A stretch of DNA of 32,155 nucleotides from JACMJP01 sp046160675 (lineage in GTDB: Bacteria; Bacteroidota; Bacteroidia; Chitinophagales; BACL12): positions 1 through 32,155 of the forward strand of contig JBJXHH010000046.1 of the NCBI GenBank assembly GCA_046160675.1, given 5' to 3'. Both the position numbers and the translations under genes were made by a program. A model generated the notes under the pieces. That model searched no databases and had not been told where the DNA came from. It was given only the letters and a program-made list of their open reading frames with translations. Shown in pieces: positions 1 through 6,552 of the stretch (positions are counted from its first letter, which is position 1; every line of letters starts with the position of its first letter).

Positions 1-260
1 TTGTTTCCTGCCCCCAAGAAACCGAGATCAAGCCCTACCATGACAGGTATCTTCTGTGAAGGCTGATAAAAGAAATTCAATCCTAGCCCGATGGCAAGTT
101 CATCATTAAAAGTTTTGTACTCATCCATCGGAACCCCTGCCAGTATGCCGATGCCGAAGTATCCGGCTCCTTTAGAGGTGGAGTTTGATGGAGTAGTCGT
201 TTGCGCAAACGTAGGTGCGGATAGAAGGGTAAGCAAAAAAGCGGGTAATAATTTTTTCAT
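1..260 (-). CDS. Outer-membrane beta-barrel protein, 3' end beyond window
   Basis: Reading the minus strand from the ATG at 260-258 gives 86 codons with no stop before the window edge, so only the N-terminus is present. It begins with a clear Sec signal peptide (MKK, a hydrophobic stretch, cleavage after PTFAQ at about residue 20). A Thr/Ser-rich linker follows, then glycine- and aromatic-rich alternating segments (GYFGIGILAG, LGLNFFYQP, VGLDLGFLG) typical of small outer-membrane barrels. The start lies 30 nt after the corA stop on the same strand, so it is probably the last gene, or a late gene, of the mpl-to-corA run. Ligand and function cannot be told from this fragment. Confidence 0.75.
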   Translation of the reverse strand, partial: MKKLLPAFLLTLLSAPTFAQTTTPSNSTSKGAGYFGIGILAGVPMDEYKTFNDELAIGLGLNFFYQPSQKIPVMVGLDLGFLGAGN

Positions 261-290
261 AAGTGTGTTGTTTAATGTTAAGCAATACGT

Positions 291-1376
291 TTAAAGCCAT
301 TTGTTTTTCTTGAAAATTGAAATTTGAATTGCTACGATAAGAATCATGATACCCCAGAGAATGAAGTAACCATAGTGCCATCGCAGTTCGGGGAAATTTT
401 CAAAGTTCATGCCATAAACCCCTACAATAAATGTCAGCGGGATAAAAATGGCAGAAACAACCGTGAGCACTTTCACAATTTCATTCATGCGGTTATTGAT
501 ATTTGTAAGGTTTGTGTTAATTAAACTGCCAAGGAATTCCCTATCAGTATCCACGGTGTTTATAATCTGGTTAACATGATCATTCAGATCTCTAAGGTAT
601 ACGTACAAGGATGCATGCACTAACCCCGTATCATCGTTTATCAGTTTATTTACTATCTCTTTCAATGGTGCAACTGACTTACGGAAAGTGATCAGATCTT
701 TTGATATGTTATGGATTTTTGCCAGTTGGTCTCTTTTCGGGTTCCCAATGATAGCATCCTCTACTCCCAGCAATTCTTCATTATACTTGTCAAGAACTGC
801 ATAGTAACTGTCAACTAAAGCATCCAGGATTGCATAAGCAAGATAATCAGATCCCTTTTTTCTGAGGCGTCCTTTTCCTTCTCTTATACGTTCCCGAACC
901 GGCCCAAATGCATCGCCTGCTTTTTCCTGGAAAGTGACCACAAAATTTTTCCCAAGTATCAAACTTACCTGGTCTTGTTTCATGTTTTTCGTGTGTTCGG
1001 TAAAAAATTCATTTACTGTGAGAAACAAAACTCCTTCATCTTCATAATCATCTAATTTAGGGATCTGGAAAACATTTAATACATCTTCAAGAAGTAAGGT
1101 GTGCAAATTAAATTCTTCCCCCACCTTTTCAATAATGCTTGTGTCATTTAAGCCTTCAATATTTATCCATGTAATCGTGTTTGCATTTGCATGATGTTTA
1201 CTAATTTCTTCTTTACTAATCTCTTTTTCTTCAAATATATGTTCGTTATAGTGAATGGCAGTGATGATGATACGCTCAGGAATATATTTGCCCGTATAAA
1301 CTAATGTACCAGGGGATAACCCCTGTTTCTTTCCCATTCGTTTAAAACCCGTCTTATGAGGTTCTTTATTTTGCAT
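291..1376 (-). CDS. corA: CorA-family magnesium/cobalt channel
   Basis: 361 aa, the usual CorA length. CorA proteins are homopentameric inner-membrane channels that import Mg2+ (and Co2+/Ni2+). The long N-terminal cytoplasmic domain (about residues 1-295) is charged and largely helical. Two transmembrane helices lie at the C-terminus (about 300-320 and 335-355), and the signature YGMN ends the first helix (GMN at about 322-324), followed by the short periplasmic loop ENFPE. The protein ends with a basic cytoplasmic tail (KKNKWL). The start lies 30 nt after the stop of the glycosyltransferase gene. I assign the family firmly. Whether the main substrate is Mg2+ or another divalent metal is inference. 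Confidence 0.93.
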   Translation of the reverse strand: MQNKEPHKTGFKRMGKKQGLSPGTLVYTGKYIPERIIITAIHYNEHIFEEKEISKEEISKHHANANTITWINIEGLNDTSIIEKVGEEFNLHTLLLEDVLNVFQIPKLDDYEDEGVLFLTVNEFFTEHTKNMKQDQVSLILGKNFVVTFQEKAGDAFGPVRERIREGKGRLRKKGSDYLAYAILDALVDSYYAVLDKYNEELLGVEDAIIGNPKRDQLAKIHNISKDLITFRKSVAPLKEIVNKLINDDTGLVHASLYVYLRDLNDHVNQIINTVDTDREFLGSLINTNLTNINNRMNEIVKVLTVVSAIFIPLTFIVGVYGMNFENFPELRWHYGYFILWGIMILIVAIQISIFKKNKWL

Positions 1377-1406
1377 AAATAATGTACTAAAGTTAAAAGG
1401 GAAAAC

Positions 1407-2138
1407 TTACTTGCGCAGGTAATTTGTGAACATGCTGTTCCATTTCATTTTCAATACCCCGATAAGCGCCTCTCTAAAAATTCCCTTACTCATTTTTGAT
1501 ATTCCTTTTTCACGGTCTTTGAATGTGATGGGGATTTCTTTGAGGATGAATCCGCAGCGCCAGGCAGCAAATTTAAGTTCAATCTGAAAGGCATAACCGA
1601 TGAATTTTATTTTGTTGAGATCAATTTTCTCAAATACTTTTCTTTTGTAACAGACAAAACCGGCCGTGGTGTCTTTCACAGGCATCCAGGTAATACAACG
1701 AACATAAATGCTTGCACATTTTGAAAGCAAGATCCTGTTTGCAGGCCAGTTTTCAACATTTCCTCCTTTTACATATCTTGATCCAATAACAACATCAACG
1801 CCATTCTCACAGGTTTCGATGAGGCGGGGCAGGTCGTTTGGGTTATGTGAAAAATCTGCATCCATCTCAATAATGTATTCATATTTATTTTCTAACGCCC
1901 ATTTAAAACCTTTTATATAAGCAGTGCCCAGGCCAAGTTTGCCTTCTCGTTTTTGTAAAAACAATCTGCCTGTATATTCTTTTTGTACCGCTTCAACACT
2001 TCCAGCAGTACCATCAGGTGAATTATCATCTATTATCAGCAGGTCAAATTGCTGTGGCAAAGCCAACACCGCATGAATCATCTCTGCAATGTTTGCATTC
2101 TCATTATATGTTGGTATTACAACAAGTTTATCAGCCAC
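1407..2138 (-). CDS. GT2 polyprenol-phosphate mannosyltransferase-like
   Basis: 243 aa, a GT-A fold family 2 glycosyltransferase resembling dolichol-phosphate mannose synthase (DPM1-like), which moves a sugar from a nucleotide donor to a polyprenyl phosphate carrier at the inner membrane. Visible motifs are VVIPTYNEN near the N-terminus, LLIIDDNSPDGT (DD at 37-38), KLGLGTAYIKGF, and the metal-binding DAD at 93-95 in MDADFSHNP. C-terminal conserved blocks are DTTAGFVCYKR and FKDREKGISKMS. There is no C-terminal GtrA-like membrane domain, so this is the short soluble or peripheral form. It sits between the exonuclease and corA on the same strand with gaps of 27 and 30 nt. The sugar (mannose or glucose) is not decidable from sequence. 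Confidence 0.87.
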   Translation of the reverse strand: MADKLVVIPTYNENANIAEMIHAVLALPQQFDLLIIDDNSPDGTAGSVEAVQKEYTGRLFLQKREGKLGLGTAYIKGFKWALENKYEYIIEMDADFSHNPNDLPRLIETCENGVDVVIGSRYVKGGNVENWPANRILLSKCASIYVRCITWMPVKDTTAGFVCYKRKVFEKIDLNKIKFIGYAFQIELKFAAWRCGFILKEIPITFKDREKGISKMSKGIFREALIGVLKMKWNSMFTNYLRK

Positions 2139-2165
2139 AGAGTTGGAAGGTTGGTTGGAAAAAAT

Positions 2166-2933
2166 TTAATTTTTTGTTTGCTTTAATCTGAGTTTTATCA
2201 TTTTCAATTTCAATTTTGTGTGCAAGGGGAAGTCATTATTAATGATCCAATCAAAATATTGAGGTTCCCTTTTAAATACATCTTCGACTGCCTGACCATT
2301 GTATTTCCCGAAATTAAAATGTTCTTTCCCATTCTTAAAAATCATGCGCCTTCCATAATCAACAAAATCCCCGTCTTTAGTGAATTCATGTAGTGATGCT
2401 ACATCATTCTTCAAATTCTCTTTATACATATCCAATTGCCCGAGCAAAACTTCATATGTTGCATTCACATCTGCTTCGGCGCTGTGAGCATTGGTTAATT
2501 CTTTGTTGCAAAAGAATTTATAAGCCGCTTCAAGCGTACGTTTTTCCATGAGAGTGAAAATACGCATCACATCTATGGTTCGGCGGTTCTCATCAAATCC
2601 GATATCCGCCCGTAAAAATTCTTCGATTAGAAGAGGTACGTCAAACTTGTTTGAATTATACCCTGCTATATCACAATTGTCAAGAAAAGTTCTTATTTCT
2701 AATGCAACACCCTCAAATCTTGGGCAATCTTTCACATCCTCATCTTTTATCCCATGCACATCTGATGCTTCTTTCGGAATGGGAACGCCGGGATTGATGC
2801 GCAGAGTTTTGCTTTCTTTATTGCCATTCGGAAATACTTTCAACATGCTTATTTCAACTATTCTGTCAACGGCGAGATTTACTCCGGTTGTTTCAAGATC
2901 AATAAAAGCAAGAGGCTTGTCAAGTTTTAACAT
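2166..2933 (-). CDS. DEDDh 3'-5' exonuclease (DnaQ-like) with C-terminal extension
   Basis: 255 aa. The N-terminal 170 residues carry a complete DEDDh exonuclease site: Exo I as FIDLETTG (D12, E14), Exo II as NSNKFD (D98), and Exo III as HSAEAD (H150, D155). This is the fold of the DNA polymerase III epsilon subunit, RNase T and oligoribonuclease. The C-terminal part (about 205-250) contains FGKYNGQ followed by YFDWI and a Lys-rich tail, resembling the small DUF3820 domain. There is no polymerase or UvrC domain, so it is probably a stand-alone nuclease in repair or RNA turnover rather than the replicative proofreader. It starts 10 nt after the mpl stop, which indicates co-transcription. Confidence 0.88.
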   Translation of the reverse strand: MLKLDKPLAFIDLETTGVNLAVDRIVEISMLKVFPNGNKESKTLRINPGVPIPKEASDVHGIKDEDVKDCPRFEGVALEIRTFLDNCDIAGYNSNKFDVPLLIEEFLRADIGFDENRRTIDVMRIFTLMEKRTLEAAYKFFCNKELTNAHSAEADVNATYEVLLGQLDMYKENLKNDVASLHEFTKDGDFVDYGRRMIFKNGKEHFNFGKYNGQAVEDVFKREPQYFDWIINNDFPLHTKLKLKMIKLRLKQTKN

Positions 2934-2943
2934 TGCAGCAAAT

Positions 2944-4284
2944 TTATGTTAAAACGTCAAAATCAAGGTTGTCAAAATTCCCAGAACTCATTAATAATAC
3001 TGCATCGTTAGCAGACTTTAACTTTTTAATTGTAGAAAGTATGTCTTTTGAACTATTAAGCACAATCAGTTTATCATCATTAAAAAACATTTTTAATTCT
3101 TCAATACTTATGTTTTCTAACTTTTTCATTGCAATTGTGTGAGGATTGAAATACACAATTCTTTTATCGGCAGCTTGCATAGTGTTTTTGTATTGCGGTA
3201 TGAAAGACTTATTCAGGCTGCTAAATGTGTGCAACTCAAGGCAGGCAATGAGTTGTTTATCCGGGTATTGTTCTTTAACTGCCTCTACAGTAGCTTTCAC
3301 TTTTGAAGGTGCATGTGCGAAATCTCTGAAAATAATAATTGATTTATCTTTACGAATAACCTCTAATCGTTTTGCAGCGCCGGAAAAGGTTTGCATGGTT
3401 TTAAAAAAGACTTCACTACTTATTCCTAGTAAATTGCACACTTGTTTTGCGCCCATCATATTTTGCATATTGTGTCTCCCAAAAACTGTCAACTCATACA
3501 AACTATTTTCATATCCAATACATGTTTTCCCATTTTGAATAGTAAAGGTTGGAGTTGCGTATGCAATGCGCCTGGCTTTACATGTAGATTCTTTAAATGC
3601 TTTAATTATGTTTTCGTCTTCACAATTATAAATAACAGTGGCATCAGTTTGCAAGCTATTTAACAACTGGGTAAATTGGTGAAGATATTCTTCCCATGCT
3701 GGGAACACATTAAAATGGTCCCATGCGATGCCGCTGATGAGGGTAATTTGCGGTTGATAAAAAAGAAATTTCGGCCGGCGATCGATTGGCGAAGCAAAAT
3801 ACTCATCACCTTCAATAATAATAGTATCTGCCTCACTCAACTGAACCATGGTTTCAAAACCTTGTAGTTGAGCGCCTACCAGATAGTCAAAATTTTTTCC
3901 CACATGTTTCAGACAATGCATAATCATGGAAGTAATGGTTGTCTTTCCGTGACTACCGCAAATTGCCACTCTAGTTTTTTGCCTGGATTGTTCAAATACA
4001 TATTCGGGGAAATTATATACTGGAACGCCTATCTCCTGGGCTTTTAATAACTCCGGGTTATCAGCCCTTGCATGCATCCCCAATATGACAGCGTCTAATT
4101 CTTTCGAAATTTTTTGGGGAAACCATCCAAATTCTTGAGGTAATATATCATGCTTTTTCAGTCGGGAAAGCGAGGGTTCAAAAACCTCATCATCACTGCC
4201 CGAAATCTTGTGCCCACCAAGTTTTAAGGCAATGGCAAGATTATGCATAACCGCTCCACCTATAGCAACTAAATGAATGCGCAT
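2944..4284 (-). CDS. mpl: UDP-MurNAc : L-Ala-gamma-D-Glu-meso-DAP ligase
   Basis: 446 aa from the ATG at 4284. This is a Mur-ligase family enzyme that re-attaches recycled murein tripeptide to UDP-N-acetylmuramate with ATP, in the cytoplasm. The N-terminus MRIHLVAIGG is the UDP-binding fold start typical of Mpl. The ATP-binding loop GSHGKTT is at 110-116, followed by EGDEY and by WDHFNVFP in the central domain. Near the C-terminal domain, FRDFAHAPSKV matches the Mpl-specific region. I reject the longer frame beginning at a TTG at 4329: the family start is MRIH, and a candidate promoter (4301-4329) lies between the two starts. It heads the minus-strand run mpl, exonuclease, GT2, corA. Confidence 0.93.
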   Translation of the reverse strand: MRIHLVAIGGAVMHNLAIALKLGGHKISGSDDEVFEPSLSRLKKHDILPQEFGWFPQKISKELDAVILGMHARADNPELLKAQEIGVPVYNFPEYVFEQSRQKTRVAICGSHGKTTITSMIMHCLKHVGKNFDYLVGAQLQGFETMVQLSEADTIIIEGDEYFASPIDRRPKFLFYQPQITLISGIAWDHFNVFPAWEEYLHQFTQLLNSLQTDATVIYNCEDENIIKAFKESTCKARRIAYATPTFTIQNGKTCIGYENSLYELTVFGRHNMQNMMGAKQVCNLLGISSEVFFKTMQTFSGAAKRLEVIRKDKSIIIFRDFAHAPSKVKATVEAVKEQYPDKQLIACLELHTFSSLNKSFIPQYKNTMQAADKRIVYFNPHTIAMKKLENISIEELKMFFNDDKLIVLNSSKDILSTIKKLKSANDAVLLMSSGNFDNLDFDVLT

Positions 4285-4300
4285 GTCGTCTATTTGCCGG

Positions 4301-4329
4301 GAAAGATATTGGTAAAGGTCAAAACACAA
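4301..4329 (-). promoter_or_regulatory. Candidate promoter for mpl
   Basis: On the minus strand there is a TTG (complement of 4327-4329), an 18-nt spacer, then TATCTTTC (complement of 4301-4308). This differs at one base from the Bacteroidota -7 consensus TAnnTTTG. The ATG of mpl follows 16 nt later. Spacing and position fit the TTG / TAnnTTTG pattern of the phylum. The call is by pattern only. Confidence 0.45.
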
Positions 4330-4407
4330 AAACTATTTTGTAGCTTCGCCTGTAAAATAAAAGAGTAAGCCTTCCCGTTAATGTTGAAAAATAAGTGAAC
4401 TGAAATG

Positions 4408-4438
4408 TTGAAGGACTGGTTTACACCACATAATTTTG
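4408..4438 (+). promoter_or_regulatory. Candidate promoter directly before the small lipoprotein
   Basis: TTG at 4408-4410, a 20-nt spacer, and a perfect TAnnTTTG element, TAATTTTG, at 4431-4438. Only 5 nt separate this -7 element from the ATG at 4444, so a transcript starting at the usual distance would begin at or next to the start codon and be leaderless or nearly so. It is divergent from the mpl promoter. Confidence 0.45.
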
Positions 4439-4443
4439 AAAGT

Positions 4444-4590
4444 ATGCAAACTCTAAGATCATTTAGGAAACTCCTCCTCGCAGCAGGTTTTCTGGCAATC
4501 ATTGGTGCTTCTTTATCCTCCTGTCACAGGGAAGGTTGCCCTAACAAGATCACCAATACTACCTCAAAATCCGTTGATAATATTTCTTAA
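4444..4590 (+). CDS. Small lipoprotein, 48 aa
   Basis: A short gene with a textbook lipoprotein signal: basic start (RSFRK), hydrophobic core LLLAAGFLAIIG, and lipobox LSSC with the lipidated Cys at residue 27. The mature peptide is only 22 residues and contains a second Cys in HREGCPNK, followed by a polar Ser/Thr/Asn tail. It should be anchored to a membrane by its lipid. An upstream in-frame ATG at 4405 would add 13 residues (MLKDWFTPHNFES), but that lies before the candidate promoter and spoils the signal peptide, so I prefer 4444. I do not recognise a function. Very short lipoproteins with a Cys-Pro pair shortly after the lipidated Cys are, as far as I recall, common in Bacteroidota. Confidence 0.65.
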   Translation: MQTLRSFRKLLLAAGFLAIIGASLSSCHREGCPNKITNTTSKSVDNIS

Positions 4591-4767
4591 TTAAGCCCTT
4601 TAATTCATTTCGGATATTTCCTTTCCTGTGGGGTATTTACCTAAATTACCGAAGTAAAGTCTAATTGAACATAATGCCTGCACATTTTCAGGTAAAATGA
4701 AACATTCATGACAAACTTTACGTTAAATATTGACTTAACTTAGCAAAAAAGTACTTAATATTAGGCG

Positions 4768-5577
4768 ATGAAATTTTTACCCGCTTTATTTTTTCTCTTT
4801 TGTTCTGCCTTTGCGCATGCGCAAACTGAAGTAGCAGAGGAAAAAAATAATGGAAATGCGGTGGTGATAAACAAAAGTGGTTCTTTAAAATCTAACGGGC
4901 TGATTTATAATACCTCACTCAGTTTTGGCCTGAAAGCATCTACTTCAGGCTTCGGCATGATGAGCGACCTTACAAAACGTATTACTAACGAAAAAGACAG
5001 GGTATACTATTTTGAATTAAATTTTCTGAAACACCCGAAAGAACTCAAGAAGATTAATGAGTACACTGTAGCTTTTCCCTATGATTCTCCAAGACCTTTT
5101 GTGTATGGTAAAAAGAATAGTTTTTTTGCTTTAAAGGCAGGTTACGGTAATAAATTCTTGTTAGGCCAAAAAGCCGAAAAAAACGGGTATGAGATCAAAT
5201 TTAATTATGCCTTTGGTCCGTCTTTGGGTTTTGTAAAACCATACTTTCTTGATGTTTGGTATGAAGAAGATGGTGATGCCTTTATCATTTCAGAAAAGTA
5301 CACTTCAGAGACAGAATCAGATTTTCTCAATGCCACCAGTATTTACGGTTACTCAGGATTCAATAAAGGATTAAACGAAATAAGCCTTCTGCCTGGAGGG
5401 TTTGGAAAAGCGGGGATTAATTTTGACTGGGCTAGTTATGATGACTTCGTAAAAGCAGTGGAAGCAGGCATTGGCGGTGAATTTTATATAAAGGATGTTC
5501 CCATGATGATTATTGAAAACAACAAACCCTACTTCGTGTATTTATACCTAAGTTTGCAGTTAGGCAAAAAATGGTAG
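4768..5577 (+). CDS. Secreted, probable outer-membrane barrel protein of unknown function
   Basis: 269 aa. A Sec signal peptide of about 19 residues ends in FAHAQ. The mature protein shows alternating aromatic/polar strands (LIYNTSLSFGLKAS, NSFFALKAGYGNKFLLG, GYEIKFNYAFGPSLGFVKP) and ends with YLYLSLQLGKKW, which resembles a barrel-closing last strand. There is no sorting domain and no recognisable enzyme motif. The stop is 9 nt before the lipA start, so the two genes are likely co-transcribed. I cannot say from sequence whether it has a role linked to lipoylation or is just a neighbour. A transporter-like or structural barrel is the most that can be supported. Confidence 0.72.
   Translation: MKFLPALFFLFCSAFAHAQTEVAEEKNNGNAVVINKSGSLKSNGLIYNTSLSFGLKASTSGFGMMSDLTKRITNEKDRVYYFELNFLKHPKELKKINEYTVAFPYDSPRPFVYGKKNSFFALKAGYGNKFLLGQKAEKNGYEIKFNYAFGPSLGFVKPYFLDVWYEEDGDAFIISEKYTSETESDFLNATSIYGYSGFNKGLNEISLLPGGFGKAGINFDWASYDDFVKAVEAGIGGEFYIKDVPMMIIENNKPYFVYLYLSLQLGKKW
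5549..5556 (+). promoter_or_regulatory. Possible -7 element for lipA
   Basis: TAAGTTTG is a perfect match to TAnnTTTG. It lies inside the last codons of the upstream barrel gene, 30 nt before the lipA ATG. No TTG is found at the expected upstream spacing, so this is only a half site. Confidence 0.22.
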
Positions 5578-5586
5578 ATCCACAGT

Positions 5587-6468
5587 ATGGAAGACCTCCC
5601 GGTTTTACAATCAACAGATAAGCTACAGATTTTAAGAAAGCCTTCTTGGCTAAAGGTAAAGCTCCCTACTGGCGAAAACTATCGCAAAGTCCGGCAATTA
5701 GTAGATACTTATAAACTCCACACCATCTGTGAAAGTGGCAACTGTCCGAATATGGGCGAATGTTGGGGCGCAGGAACAGCTACATTTATGATTTTGGGCA
5801 ATGTTTGTACACGGTCATGTTCTTTCTGCGCCGTTCAAACGGGGCGCCCCACTGAACTTGACATGGAAGAACCCTACAGGGTGGCTGAAGCAATTGAACT
5901 CATGGGGGTAAAACATGCAGTTATTACATCAGTTAATCGGGATGAACTGGAAGACAGGGGGGCACATGTTTGGAACAAAACGATTACTGAGATAAAAAAA
6001 AGAACTCCGCATGTTACAATTGAAACATTAATTCCTGATGTAAAAGGGAATTGGGATGCATTATACCAGATGATTGATGCCGGGCAGGAGGTAGTTTCCC
6101 ACAATATGGAAACAGTAAAAAGATTGTACAGGCTCGTAAGACCCCAGGCAAAATATGAGCGCAGCCTTGAACAAATAAACCTTACCAAAGCCTTTGGTAA
6201 AAGAACAAAAAGCGGGGTCATGCTTGGGTTAGGAGAGACAGTGGACGAGGTTCATGAAATTATGAATGATTTGCTTGAACATGGTTGTGATGTACTTACT
6301 CTTGGGCAATATTTACAGCCAACAAAAATGCACCTAGAGGTAAAAGAATTTATCACTCCGGAACAATTTTTTGCTTATAAGGAAACCGGCTTACAGAAAG
6401 GATTTCAATACGTTGAAAGTGGCGCCTTAGTGCGTAGCAGCTATCATGCTGAAAAGCACATATTGTAA
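5587..6468 (+). CDS. lipA: Lipoyl synthase, radical SAM
   Basis: 293 aa, normal LipA length. It inserts two sulfurs at C6 and C8 of octanoyl groups on lipoyl-domain proteins, completing the lipoate cofactor of pyruvate and 2-oxoglutarate dehydrogenases and the glycine cleavage system. The auxiliary [4Fe-4S] cluster ligands are visible in CESGNCPNMGECW (C48, C53, C59). The radical-SAM motif is CTRSCSFC (C74, C78, C81). The C-terminal GALVRSSYHAEKH contains the conserved RSSYH segment whose first Ser ligates the auxiliary cluster. All key residues are present and the call is secure. Confidence 0.97.
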   Translation: MEDLPVLQSTDKLQILRKPSWLKVKLPTGENYRKVRQLVDTYKLHTICESGNCPNMGECWGAGTATFMILGNVCTRSCSFCAVQTGRPTELDMEEPYRVAEAIELMGVKHAVITSVNRDELEDRGAHVWNKTITEIKKRTPHVTIETLIPDVKGNWDALYQMIDAGQEVVSHNMETVKRLYRLVRPQAKYERSLEQINLTKAFGKRTKSGVMLGLGETVDEVHEIMNDLLEHGCDVLTLGQYLQPTKMHLEVKEFITPEQFFAYKETGLQKGFQYVESGALVRSSYHAEKHIL

Positions 6469-6552
6469 GTTGTTAGTCAAACTTATAAAATATGACAATC
6501 AAAATATTTTTATTTATTAATTTGCACCCAAAATCAAAAAAAACAGAATTGC

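Noticed and set aside
2548..2952. 134-aa plus-strand ORF opposite the exonuclease
   Set aside because: Fully antisense to a gene with complete catalytic motifs; Ser/Arg-rich composition with no domain or signal.
3146..3538. 130-aa plus-strand ORF opposite mpl
   Set aside because: Antisense shadow of a secure Mur-ligase gene.
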